A stretch of 64,000 bases of DNA from Flavobacteriales bacterium (GTDB lineage: Bacteria > Bacteroidota > Bacteroidia > JANQJC01): contig JANQJC010000104.1 in the NCBI GenBank assembly GCA_028281825.1, positions 1 through 64,000 of the forward strand, written 5' to 3'. Below, piece after piece: positions 7,257 through 16,680 of the stretch. Numbering within the stretch: position 1 is the first letter of the stretch; every line of letters starts with the position of its first letter. The translations under genes were made by a program, and so were the position numbers. Below the pieces are notes generated by a model. That model ran no database searches, was not told the origin of the DNA, and saw only the letters and a program-made list of their open reading frames with translations.

Positions 7257-8682
7257 CCAAAAACCGCTCATTAAAATTCACCAGATACAGTTTTTCTGAA
7301 GCTCGGGTGATAGCGGTATACAGCCACCTGAGATATTCCTTGTTCAGCATTTCATCGGTCAGATAGCCTTGGTCAATAAACACACAAGGCCATTGCCCAC
7401 CCTGCGCCTTGTGGCAGGTGATAGCATATCCAAACTTCACTTGTAGGGCATTCAGGTACTTATCATTAAAAATGGCCTCAAACTGCTTTCTTCTATCCGG
7501 TATATCCATGTAATCCAGACTCACACTTTGGAAGAGCTTCTCATGCCCTTCTGGTGTTAGCGCTGGCGCTTCTGAGGTAAGTGTATCAAGCAATATCAAG
7601 CATTCCATTTCAGGCTCATCAGGGTAATCCAGCATCTGCAAGATTACTTCCGCAAAACGGAAACCATGCATCTCTTCCGTACGCACTATCTTCCTCACTT
7701 CCACTAAGTCACCATTAGCCACAAAGCCAGCCCTTGATTTAGGGTCTAGCCAATAGTAATTATTCTTTACCACCATCAGTTTATCGCCTGCAGCCAATTC
7801 TTCCTCCAACCACTTGATGCGCCCCCTTATCTGGTAATTGAACAAGTTAGCCCGCTTATTACTGCGGGTAACCACCATCACACCATCTTCACCGTAGGTA
7901 TCATAAGCAGTTGCCAATATATCTGGCAACTCTTCACCACCAATGGCTTCTACATCAGTTCTCAAATTCAGTGATATATCAGGATTATCGTCCTCAATCA
8001 ATTGCCTGAGTGCCGTTGCATTCTCCAATATACCCGATTGCTCTTGCTGCCTTACTACTTCCCGCAAGTAGGCTGAGTTAACCTTCCCCAAAAAGAACGA
8101 CCTTTCCATGTACTGCTCACTCAAGGCCAGGCTTTCTTCCACCCCCACAGGCGGCAACTGTGCAGTATCTCCAATCAGTATTAGCTTGCAATTCCTGCCG
8201 TTTGTCACGAAACTCATCAAATCATCCAAAAGAATACGGGGCTGTAATCTCCCCCAGCCACTATCATTTTGAGAAGTACTACCCGATATCATGGATGCTT
8301 CGTCCACTATAATCACTGCATTTTTTGATTTGTTGGCTCTCAATTGAAAAGTGCGCCCACCGCCCTTCTCTGAGCGCAATACATAAATAAACTTATGGAT
8401 GGTAAAAGCCTTTTTCCCAGAGTAGTTTGAAAGCACTTTGGCTGCCCGCCCCGTTGGTGCCAGTAGAACATACAGCCTTTCTTGTTCCTCCAGCTCCTTT
8501 ACTATGGTTTTCACCAAAGTGGTTTTTCCAGTCCCTGCATATCCTTTTATAATGAATGCGTTTTGTTCAGCCTCGGTGGGTATAAAATCTGCTAATTTCC
8601 TCAATAAAGCATGCTGGTCTTGGGTGGGTTCAAACCCCAAGCCATCCAGTAAAGACTTAAATATAACCACAGAATCTTGCAT
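7243..8682 (-). CDS. RecD-like ATP-dependent DNA helicase (SF1B)
   Basis: A 479-residue superfamily 1 helicase. Walker A is 'GYAGTGKTTL' (47-56) and Walker B 'VIIVDEASM'; motif III is 'LIGDTAQLPPVG', and the C-terminal motifs are 'GYAITCHKAQGGQW' and 'YTAITRASEKLYLV' (UvrD_C_2-like). It lacks the long N-terminal region of RecD2, so it is a short standalone member that probably unwinds DNA 5'-3' in repair or recombination. The frame continues three codons upstream to a TTG, but the ATG at 8682 is preferred. A TATTTTTG box lies only 6 bases upstream, so the message may be nearly leaderless. Confidence 0.88.
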   Translation of the reverse strand: MQDSVVIFKSLLDGLGFEPTQDQHALLRKLADFIPTEAEQNAFIIKGYAGTGKTTLVKTIVKELEEQERLYVLLAPTGRAAKVLSNYSGKKAFTIHKFIYVLRSEKGGGRTFQLRANKSKNAVIIVDEASMISGSTSQNDSGWGRLQPRILLDDLMSFVTNGRNCKLILIGDTAQLPPVGVEESLALSEQYMERSFFLGKVNSAYLREVVRQQEQSGILENATALRQLIEDDNPDISLNLRTDVEAIGGEELPDILATAYDTYGEDGVMVVTRSNKRANLFNYQIRGRIKWLEEELAAGDKLMVVKNNYYWLDPKSRAGFVANGDLVEVRKIVRTEEMHGFRFAEVILQMLDYPDEPEMECLILLDTLTSEAPALTPEGHEKLFQSVSLDYMDIPDRRKQFEAIFNDKYLNALQVKFGYAITCHKAQGGQWPCVFIDQGYLTDEMLNKEYLRWLYTAITRASEKLYLVNFNERFLAIQQ

Positions 8683-8688
8683 TGAAGC

Positions 8689-8696
8689 CAAAAATA
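8689..8696 (-). promoter_or_regulatory. -7 box TATTTTTG close to the start codon
   Basis: TAnnTTTG match on the minus strand, only 6 bases before the helicase ATG at 8682. If used, transcription would begin at or near the start codon. Confidence 0.35.
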
Positions 8697-8871
8697 CATC
8701 TTTAGAATAAGCGAATTAACCAGCTTTGTTTATCCAATTGTCTAAAACTTGTATTTCCTGGGCATCCATTCAAGCACTGACCTCCGTCTTGAAAAGTAAG
8801 GTAAGTTGTAAAAAATCTTAAATCAATGTAAAAACACAACGCAGGCTTGCTGACACCTAAATAATAAGCCG

Positions 8872-10866
8872 ATGAAAAAATTAGTACTCACCATAAGCGC
8901 CATATCGATGCTCACACAGGTATCCGCTCAAAATATTGCTATTAATAGCACTGGCGCCAGCGGAAATGCCAGCGCCATTCTGGATATCTCATCTTCTGAT
9001 AAAGGTTTCTTAATGCCAAGAGTAGTTCTTAACACTACTACAGACCCGATTAGTGGAACTAAACCATCAGGTCTTCTAGTTTATAATAACGGAGGTAGTT
9101 TCGGACAGAATGGTTTCTATTACTGGAGTGGTTCCACCTGGACCCCACTAAGCCTGCCTTCAGGCACCAGCGGACAAACCATGAGGCATAACGGCACTAA
9201 TTGGGTAGCTAATTCTGCTTTATACAATGACGGAACTAATATTGGTATCTCAACCACCAACCCCAGGGCAGTGCTCAATGTATATGACCCCGACGAAAGC
9301 ACCACTCAAACAAATTTCACACAATCCCTATCTAATGCTGGTGTTGTAATTACAACTGATTACACCAATACGGCATATACACCTGGCGTTTTCTGGTCAA
9401 CCACCAATGACAATCCCAGTATGCCAAAAGCAGGCATCTACTTGTATGAAACAGATGCTGGCTCTAAGATGCTCTTTGGAACATCCACTCTTTACTCTAG
9501 TGGTATCACTAACACAGCACTAGCCATTGATGATAATGGAAACATAGGAATAGGCAGCACTTCACCAACGGCTCAATTACATACTACTGGTAACGTAACG
9601 TTTGCAACTTTTGCAGGAGGTGGAGACCAACTACTTAAAGTGAACAACTCAGGACAGGTTTCAACTGCCGCAATGGGTTCATCGTCTGACATGTTGCTAG
9701 GTGACGGTACCTACTCACCAATCACTGATGAAGTAATACTTAACCAAAGCGCCAGTAATCAAACTGCAGATTTCAGGATTAGCGGCAATGGTATATTCAA
9801 CGGAGGTAACGTAGGTGTAGGAACTACCAGTCCTGCATATAGGCTTCAAGTAGCAGGCACAGCAGGTTTTGACGAGTACATTTATCATAATGGTGACGCT
9901 GATACTTATATCCAATACAGTAGTGACCAAATTGCTTTCAATGCTGGCGGTGTAGATTTTATGCGCATGATTGAAAGCAGTAATGATGTATTGGTAATTA
10001 ATGAAGACGGAGTCAATCTTGATTTAAGAGTTGAAGGAGACTCTGATGCCAATCTACTGTATGTAGATGCGAGCACAGACAGGGTTGGTATCAGCACTAG
10101 CGCACCCTCGGTTAAACTACACGTAGATGGAGATATGTATGCTGAAGACCTTTTCACAGTTGGTGGCTCTTCTTCTATCCCTCCAGGCGACTTCAGGATG
10201 ATGGTCCGTAATGCCATCAATTATGACGGTTTAGTAATAAGGTCTGGTGATAACCTTGGTGACATCAGCTTTAGGATTGAGAATGACGCAGGAACCCTTA
10301 ACATTCTTGATGTTGAAACTGACCTGGGTTTCATGGTGTTTGGTAAAACCTATGCACAAACAGTTAGTGATAATGGAATAGTTTATGGTATGGATAACCA
10401 ACACTCTTCGGGCAATGTAGCCGACTTCAACACCCAAAATGGGGTGTACAGGATGGCTGGCGAAGAGATCACCCCTTATAATATTGGCGGTGGCATTTCA
10501 TCAAATTTGCAAAGTGCTACGTCAGGTACATCTACATCTTCATCTAGTTACTCTGCCATCAATAGCATGTCAAGCACACCAGCTGCGGGCACCTATATTG
10601 TATCACTCTCAGCTTCTGGCAAAGGCAATTCTAATGACCAGGAAATGCAAGTGTGCTTGTATGTAGACGGCTTAGCTGTCAGTCATACTGAACGCGATTA
10701 TGGCTATGAAGCAGATTCAAACAACAATGAAAGGCGTTTCTCTATTCACACCCAGGCCATAGTAACAGTGGATGGCACAGAAGATATAGAAGCCAGGTAT
10801 AGAACAAATACTGGCACATTCACTGTATATGAAAGAACAATGACGCTGCTTAAAGTAGCTGACTAA
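8872..10866 (+). CDS. Secreted fibre-like protein, paralogue 1
   Basis: A 664-residue exported protein with signal peptide (LVLTISAISMLTQVSAQ). Residues about 25-100 form a module recurring in four proteins of this window: 'ASAILDISSSDKGFLMPR', then 'GLLVYNN', then 'NGFYYWSGSTWTPL'. The middle carries repeated 'NIGIGSTSPTAQLHTTG'-type units, as in tail-fibre-like surface proteins. The last 100 residues ('GTYIVSLSASGKG', 'QVCLYVDGLAV', 'ARYRTNTGTFTVYE') look like a C1q/TNF-like beta sandwich. No T9SS sorting domain is present, so the final location is uncertain. A close paralogue follows 24 bases downstream. Confidence 0.75.
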   Translation: MKKLVLTISAISMLTQVSAQNIAINSTGASGNASAILDISSSDKGFLMPRVVLNTTTDPISGTKPSGLLVYNNGGSFGQNGFYYWSGSTWTPLSLPSGTSGQTMRHNGTNWVANSALYNDGTNIGISTTNPRAVLNVYDPDESTTQTNFTQSLSNAGVVITTDYTNTAYTPGVFWSTTNDNPSMPKAGIYLYETDAGSKMLFGTSTLYSSGITNTALAIDDNGNIGIGSTSPTAQLHTTGNVTFATFAGGGDQLLKVNNSGQVSTAAMGSSSDMLLGDGTYSPITDEVILNQSASNQTADFRISGNGIFNGGNVGVGTTSPAYRLQVAGTAGFDEYIYHNGDADTYIQYSSDQIAFNAGGVDFMRMIESSNDVLVINEDGVNLDLRVEGDSDANLLYVDASTDRVGISTSAPSVKLHVDGDMYAEDLFTVGGSSSIPPGDFRMMVRNAINYDGLVIRSGDNLGDISFRIENDAGTLNILDVETDLGFMVFGKTYAQTVSDNGIVYGMDNQHSSGNVADFNTQNGVYRMAGEEITPYNIGGGISSNLQSATSGTSTSSSSYSAINSMSSTPAAGTYIVSLSASGKGNSNDQEMQVCLYVDGLAVSHTERDYGYEADSNNNERRFSIHTQAIVTVDGTEDIEARYRTNTGTFTVYERTMTLLKVAD

Positions 10867-10890
10867 TAAACACCTAAAAATGCACGCGTC

Positions 10891-12897
10891 ATGAAATTCA
10901 CAACTAACATAGGACTTATAGCCATAGCATTATTGCTATCGGTTAGTGCCCTAGCTCAAAATATGTCCATTAACACCACCGGGGCTTCACCAAACAGCAA
11001 AGCTGCATTGGATGTGGCAGCAACTGATTTGGGCATGTTGATACCACGTGTAGTATTGGTAAGCAACACCAACCCTATCAGCGATACAAAACCAGAAGGG
11101 TTGATGGTATATAACAACGGTGGTAGTTTTGGCCCAAACGGTTTCTATTCGTGGGATGGAAGCACCTGGGAGAAACTCGGGTTGCCTTCAGGCACCAGCG
11201 GGCAAACCCTTACTCATGATGGCACTAACTGGAATGCAAGTTCTATCATCTTCAATGATGGAACCAATGTAGGTATTTCCAACTCCACACCAAAAGCAGC
11301 TTTTAGCGTTTATGAAAATGGAGAAACATCTACTCAAACCAATTTCACACAAGCTATTGATGATGCCGGTTTGCTAATCACCTCTGAGCATAGCAACGGG
11401 GCATACACACCCGGTATATTCTGGTCTACTTCAAATGACAATGCTACCTTACCAAAAGCGGGCATCTATCTCCAGCTTGCCAGTGATGATAGTAAAATGA
11501 TATTTGGAACATCTACTCATTACCCATCTGGTATTACCAACTCAGCAATGGTAATTGACAAAAGCGGCAACATTGGCCTGGGCACTGATGAACCAGCTAC
11601 TCAACTACACACTACGGGAGGTATCACTTTTGGAGCTCTTTCAGGCTCAGGAAACCAGATAATAAAAGTGAACAATTCAGGTCAAATATCAGCTTTAGCT
11701 TTAGGCACGTCATCAGATATGGTATTGGGTGATGGCTCAATCTCGTCCATCACAAGCAATGCCATACTCAACCAAAACGCTAGCAATCAAACTGCAGACT
11801 TCCGTATTTCAGGTAATGGTGTTTTCGATGGTGGAAAAATAGGCATCGGCATTACCAACCCAAGCTGTAACCTTGAAGTTGCTGGTAACGTAGGATTTGA
11901 TGAATACCTCTATCACAATGGTAATGCAGGAACATACTTTCAGCTGCAAAGTGATGACATAAGGATGTATGCAGGAGTTACTCAATTCTTGAAACTCTCA
12001 GAAGGCAGTAATGATTTCTTGATAATCAACGAAGATGGTAATAGTCAGGATTTAAGGGTTGAAGGTGATTCAGACAATGACTTGCTATTTGCGGATGGTT
12101 CTAGTGACAGAATTGGTATTGGCGCCAGTAATCCATCAGCAAAACTACATATTGATGGTGATGTATATGTCGAAGATGAATTAACAGTTGGAGCTACCAC
12201 ATTACCGCCAGCCGATTTCAGAATGATGTTGAGAGGTAGCGCTGGTGAAGATGGTTTGATAATAAAGTCAGGTGGTAGTTTAGGAGATATTGGATTTAGA
12301 ATAATTGACCAGGACCAGTCCTTCAACATATTGGATATTGAAACAGGAGTGGGATATTTTGTGACCGGAGAATCATACGCCACCACACTCAGCTGGCGCG
12401 GGCAGGTCTTTGGGATTGACAATCAGGATGGCCCAGGTAATGATGGCGACTTCAATACACAAAACGGAGTATATAGAATGGGAGGTGAAGAAATTAGCCC
12501 GTATAGTATTGGTAATGGAATGGGCTATAATGAGCTTAGCGCTACATCGGGCACTTCCACTTCATCTTCTGGTTACACACTGATAAACGGAATGGCAACT
12601 ACTCCAGAGGCGGGCACTTATATGGTCACGTTTTCAGGGCAAGGCTATGGAACCAGCAACGACCAGGAAATGAGAATAGCCATTTATGTGAATGGTTCAG
12701 AACAATCATACTCAGAGAGAGACTATGGCTACGACAGCAACTCCAACAACAATTCAATGCGTTACACCATGCATATTGAAGCCATTGTTACTGTTGACGG
12801 AACTGAATCAATTGAGGCCAGGTATAGAACCAACTCAGGAACTTTTAACATCTCGAAAAGATCAATGATACTCTTTAGGGTTTCTGATTTACCATAA
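10891..12897 (+). CDS. Secreted fibre-like protein, paralogue 2
   Basis: A 668-residue protein collinear with the preceding gene product along its whole length: signal peptide ending 'SALAQ', the '[16 protein letters not shown]' / '[19 protein letters not shown]' N-terminal module, '[15 protein letters not shown]' and '[14 protein letters not shown]' segments, and the same C-terminal beta-sandwich. The pair is a tandem duplication that has diverged substantially. The 24-base gap suggests one transcript. No T9SS sorting domain is seen. It may form fibres or a matrix with its neighbour; function is not known. Confidence 0.75.
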   Translation: MKFTTNIGLIAIALLLSVSALAQNMSINTTGASPNSKAALDVAATDLGMLIPRVVLVSNTNPISDTKPEGLMVYNNGGSFGPNGFYSWDGSTWEKLGLPSGTSGQTLTHDGTNWNASSIIFNDGTNVGISNSTPKAAFSVYENGETSTQTNFTQAIDDAGLLITSEHSNGAYTPGIFWSTSNDNATLPKAGIYLQLASDDSKMIFGTSTHYPSGITNSAMVIDKSGNIGLGTDEPATQLHTTGGITFGALSGSGNQIIKVNNSGQISALALGTSSDMVLGDGSISSITSNAILNQNASNQTADFRISGNGVFDGGKIGIGITNPSCNLEVAGNVGFDEYLYHNGNAGTYFQLQSDDIRMYAGVTQFLKLSEGSNDFLIINEDGNSQDLRVEGDSDNDLLFADGSSDRIGIGASNPSAKLHIDGDVYVEDELTVGATTLPPADFRMMLRGSAGEDGLIIKSGGSLGDIGFRIIDQDQSFNILDIETGVGYFVTGESYATTLSWRGQVFGIDNQDGPGNDGDFNTQNGVYRMGGEEISPYSIGNGMGYNELSATSGTSTSSSGYTLINGMATTPEAGTYMVTFSGQGYGTSNDQEMRIAIYVNGSEQSYSERDYGYDSNSNNNSMRYTMHIEAIVTVDGTESIEARYRTNSGTFNISKRSMILFRVSDLP

Positions 12898-12999
12898 GCA
12901 CGTTTTTTTGCTCAAGTACCATATGCCTGTCAAGATACTTGACCATTGTCTTTGGTTTTTCCTTTCTTTGTAGGAAGCTGAAATCAGGCCAAAATTAAC

Positions 13000-13860
13000 A
13001 TGACCGAAATCAAATATCCAAAGTTTAAGCAGATAGCCACTGCCATTGCTTTCTCGCCCAGGTTAGAAGCAAATATCGCTGAAGCCCTGCGGTTGGCAGA
13101 GCGCATGGATGCACGGTTAACACTTATACACGTGGGTGAAAAAGAGGAAGCTAAAAAACAAACCGTAAAAGAAATCCTAGACAGGCATGTCCCCGGTGAA
13201 CAAATGGTAGACATAGTATGGGAAACTGGCAACCCTGTTGATGTGATACTGAAAGCTTGTGAGGATAGGAATATAGACCTGCTGATTGCAGGTGCACTTC
13301 AAAAAGAAAGCCTGAGCGAATTTTATGTAGGCTCTATAGCCCGAAAACTCTGCAGGATGTCTAAGTGCTCAGTTCTAATGCTTACCATGCCAAAAACTGA
13401 TGGCACCAGTTTTGACCACATAGTAGTCAATGGACACGAACACCAAAAAACTGCTTCGGCGATACACTGCGCCCTATACTTTGCTGAAAGAACACTGGCA
13501 CGACAACTTACCATTGTTGACGAAATGGAAGGTGGCGGCAACAGTGTAAAAGTAGAAGACGATGCTACTCTTGCTAAGTCACTGGAACTAAGGAAAGAAG
13601 CCAGAAGCCATGAAAAAGAAAGAATAGAAAAAATAGTAGATAATTACTCACTAGACAAAGATCTGAGAATAGAACACAGATATATTTTCGGCAAATCAGG
13701 ATATAGTATAAGCCACTTTGCGCAATCAATTAGGGCCAACTTATTGGTAGTGAATTCACCCGACAAAAAACTGGGTTTTTTGGATAGATTTTTTACACAC
13801 GATATTGAATATATTTTATCAGATATGCCATGTAATCTATTAATTGTGAGAGCAAAATAA
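13000..13860 (+). CDS. Universal stress protein, tandem UspA domains
   Basis: A 286-residue cytosolic protein with two Usp domains. The first (about 5-135) has the strand 'IATAIAFSPRLEANIAEALRLA' and 'LLIAGALQKESLSEFYVGSIARKLCRMSKCSVLML', where the Gly/Ser stretch corresponds to the usual nucleotide-binding loop. The second (about 140-286) ends 'LLVVNSPDKKLGFLDRFFTHDIEYILSDMPCNLLIV'. It precedes the SulP transporter by 8 bases on the same strand, so a role tied to anion or bicarbonate transport is plausible but inferred. Confidence 0.85.
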   Translation: MTEIKYPKFKQIATAIAFSPRLEANIAEALRLAERMDARLTLIHVGEKEEAKKQTVKEILDRHVPGEQMVDIVWETGNPVDVILKACEDRNIDLLIAGALQKESLSEFYVGSIARKLCRMSKCSVLMLTMPKTDGTSFDHIVVNGHEHQKTASAIHCALYFAERTLARQLTIVDEMEGGGNSVKVEDDATLAKSLELRKEARSHEKERIEKIVDNYSLDKDLRIEHRYIFGKSGYSISHFAQSIRANLLVVNSPDKKLGFLDRFFTHDIEYILSDMPCNLLIVRAK

Positions 13861-13868
13861 TTAGAGGT

Positions 13869-16067
13869 TTGAACGAGAAGTGGAAAAATAGATTAGCTAC
13901 ATGGCGAAGTGATTTTATCGCTGGTTTTGTGGTATCACTGGTAGCTTTGCCTTTGGGGCTAGCACTGGCCAGTGCATCAGGGCTTCCCCCAATTGCAGGT
14001 GTTATTTCTGCCATATGCGGGGGGGTGATTGTGGGCATTATAGGTGGCTCTTTTGTTACTATTACTGGCCCTGGTTATGGATATTCCTTTATAATCTTAA
14101 CGGCTGTTAACACATTGGGAAATGGAGACATGCAACAAGGCTATTTATTAGTACTTTCAGCATTTATTGTTTCTGGAGCTATTCTCACATTATTTGGACT
14201 GTTCAAACTGGGAAATCTTGGCAATTTTTTCCCTTCATCTGCTGTTCAAGGTGTGTTGGCTGCCATTGGTATCATCCTTCTTTCAAAACAATTTCATTAC
14301 ATGATTGGTACCCACGGGGCCGATTCAAAAACAGCATTGGGTCAATTGATAGAAATACCCAGCTCTATGGGTAAGCTGTTTGCTGGTGAGGCACAGGTTG
14401 AAAGTGCAATACTAGGTGTCGCGTGTTTGGGTATAATAATATTGCACTCACAAGTATCATGGAGGTGGTTTAGACTTATACCAGGACCTATGTGGGTAAT
14501 TATAGTTTCTATTGCCTTTTATTATTCTTTCTCGCTGCTAAACATGCCTTTTCCCATAGAACCTGAGTATATGGTAAAGCTACCTGAAGATGTGACCAAG
14601 AGCTTCTCATTTCCCGATTTTTCCGCATTTCAAAGTGAAGGATTTGTTACAGCCGTATTAAGTATCACCTTGATAGTATATCTTGAAAGTTTGCTGAGTA
14701 TCAGGGCCGTTGATAAACTTGACCCTCTCAAGAGACGGTCTAATATTAATAAAGACCTTAGGGCTTTGGGCCTCGCATCAATAGCTTCGGGCTTTATCGG
14801 TGGCATGCCATCCGTAACGGTAATCTCTAGAAGCTCCGTCAATGTAAACAATGGTGCCAAAAGTAGAGCCGCCAATTTCTTTCAAGCCGTTTTCCTAATC
14901 ATCTTTGTGATATTCCTGAGCAAGCAATTGCAAACAATTCCCTTGGCAGCCTTGGCAGCTATACTCGTTTATACAGGCTATAAGTTAGCTGCTCCAAAAG
15001 TAATCGCAAAAATATTTAAAATTGGATATGAGGAGTTTGCTGTTTTCATGTTAACTTTGCTTGTAACTATCTCAAGCAGTATTTTGATTGGCATCCTAGC
15101 TGGTGTGATATTAGCGTTTGTATTTAACATCCTTCACGTTAAATCCATCCGTACGTTGATTAATTACACCATTAGACCCAATACCCTCCTTTACCAGGAA
15201 AAGGACAGGAAATACTACTTGGGTGTTAAAGGCTTCTCAAGTTTTCTGAATTATCTGGGTTTGAAAAAGCAATTGGATAATCTACCACGAAATGCCGAAG
15301 TTGTAGTTGACCTATCATTGGCCAAGTATGTCGACAATTCGGTAATGGAACATATACACCACTACAGCGAAGACCAGGAGAGCAAAGGCGGTAAAATGGA
15401 AGTAGTAGGCCTTGATGTACATGGTGCGGGCAGTTCACACCCATTCGCCTCCCGAAGCATGGTAAAATTCACCAGGATGATTGGACCTAGCTCTACCCTT
15501 ACAGCAAGGCAAAAAGAATTTAGGAGTATCGCCAAAGAACTGGGATGGAAATTCCATGCCCCAAAAATGAGAGACCGATTAGGCTTGCGAAAATTCAGGT
15601 ATTTCAGGTTCAGGAAGATTGATAAGGTGTATAATGTTTTCACCGGTGAGCATAGCCCTTTTCTTATCAGATTGATGGATACCGAATATCATCAGGGGGA
15701 ATTTATCGCGCAGGAGAACTTTAAGATGACGGTACTCACTATTAAGTTGAACAAGCAACTCCCTTCATTCACACTGGAGAAGGAATGGATTTTTGACCGC
15801 TTGCCCGTATTTGGCGATTTTGAGGATATAGACTTTGCAACACACCCTCGATTTTCCAATAAATACAAACTAAAAGCCACTGATGAGAAAAAAGTCAGGG
15901 AGTTTTTCTCCCCTGAGCTACTTGAGTTTTTTGAGAATAATGACACTTATCATATCGAAGCCCATTCAAACGGCATCCTGATATTTGAAAAAGAAAGATT
16001 CGCCACAATAAGTGAGATTAAAAAATTGATACAATTCAGCACAGAACTAGTAGGGCGAATAAAGTAG
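13869..16067 (+). CDS. SulP family inorganic anion transporter with C-terminal extension
   Basis: A 732-residue inner-membrane transporter. 'DFIAGFVVSLVALPLGLALASASGLPP' at the N terminus is the SulP signature (sulfate, bicarbonate or other anion uptake), followed by about 12 membrane segments to residue 430. A STAS-like segment lies near 470-560 ('AEVVVDLSLAKYVDNSVMEH'). Roughly 150 further residues after it, ending 'GILIFEKERFATISEIKKLI', are not part of the usual family and may be a separate cytosolic domain. The start is TTG; no ATG occurs before the first membrane region. It is coupled to the upstream universal stress protein gene and followed 31 bases later by miaE. Confidence 0.87.
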   Translation: MNEKWKNRLATWRSDFIAGFVVSLVALPLGLALASASGLPPIAGVISAICGGVIVGIIGGSFVTITGPGYGYSFIILTAVNTLGNGDMQQGYLLVLSAFIVSGAILTLFGLFKLGNLGNFFPSSAVQGVLAAIGIILLSKQFHYMIGTHGADSKTALGQLIEIPSSMGKLFAGEAQVESAILGVACLGIIILHSQVSWRWFRLIPGPMWVIIVSIAFYYSFSLLNMPFPIEPEYMVKLPEDVTKSFSFPDFSAFQSEGFVTAVLSITLIVYLESLLSIRAVDKLDPLKRRSNINKDLRALGLASIASGFIGGMPSVTVISRSSVNVNNGAKSRAANFFQAVFLIIFVIFLSKQLQTIPLAALAAILVYTGYKLAAPKVIAKIFKIGYEEFAVFMLTLLVTISSSILIGILAGVILAFVFNILHVKSIRTLINYTIRPNTLLYQEKDRKYYLGVKGFSSFLNYLGLKKQLDNLPRNAEVVVDLSLAKYVDNSVMEHIHHYSEDQESKGGKMEVVGLDVHGAGSSHPFASRSMVKFTRMIGPSSTLTARQKEFRSIAKELGWKFHAPKMRDRLGLRKFRYFRFRKIDKVYNVFTGEHSPFLIRLMDTEYHQGEFIAQENFKMTVLTIKLNKQLPSFTLEKEWIFDRLPVFGDFEDIDFATHPRFSNKYKLKATDEKKVREFFSPELLEFFENNDTYHIEAHSNGILIFEKERFATISEIKKLIQFSTELVGRIK

Positions 16068-16098
16068 CTCTCCAAATTTGTGATTTGAAACCAGAAAA

Positions 16099-16680
16099 AT
16101 GCTTGGATTAAAATTACCTACTGACCCTCATTGGGCTAATATCGCAGAAGAAAACATCGGGGAGATATTGAGTGACCATGCTTTTTGTGAGCAAAAAGCA
16201 GCCTCAATGGCCATTTCTTTTATCGTTCAATATCCGGAACATGATGACCTGGTGGAAGCCATGTCCGCATTGGTAAAAGAAGAAATGAGCCACTTTCAAT
16301 TGGTGCACAAGAAAATGCTGGAGCGTGGTTATAATCTGGGGCATCAAAGAAGTAATGAATACGTAAACAGGCTTCGTGAGTTTTTCCCTTCAACCTCAGA
16401 TAGAAATCAAAGGCTTATCAACCAACTTTTGGTAGCAGCTATGATAGAAGCCCGCAGTTGCGAGCGTTTTCGTGTTTTGTCAGAGAACATAGCAGACCAG
16501 GAACTAGCCAAGTTCTACCGCGATTTAATGGCGAGTGAAGCTAATCACTATACCATGTTCTTAAGTTTTGCCCGCAAATTTGGTGAAAGAGAAAAAGTGG
16601 ATAAACAATGGCAAACCCTTTTAGACCGCGAAGCCGAAATTATCAAAGACTACGGTAAAAAGAGCGAAATGCATGGATAA
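16099..16680 (+). CDS. miaE: tRNA-(ms2io6A)-hydroxylase-like protein (MiaE)
   Basis: A 193-residue four-helix-bundle diiron protein. Two Glu-x-x-His elements supply iron ligands: 'EEMSH' (61-65) and 'EANH' (147-150), with further Glu residues at 'EQKAAS' and 'EARSCERF'. MiaE hydroxylates the isopentenyl group of 2-methylthio-N6-isopentenyl-adenosine at position 37 of tRNAs. The length is normal for the short bacterial form. It follows the SulP gene on the same strand and ends directly against the convergent GNAT-nitrilase gene. Confidence 0.88.
   Translation: MLGLKLPTDPHWANIAEENIGEILSDHAFCEQKAASMAISFIVQYPEHDDLVEAMSALVKEEMSHFQLVHKKMLERGYNLGHQRSNEYVNRLREFFPSTSDRNQRLINQLLVAAMIEARSCERFRVLSENIADQELAKFYRDLMASEANHYTMFLSFARKFGEREKVDKQWQTLLDREAEIIKDYGKKSEMHG

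Noticed and set aside
12898-12999. Terminator after the tandem fibre genes (TCAAGTA ... TACTTGA)
   Set aside because: The 7-bp stem has a 17-base loop and no T run after it.
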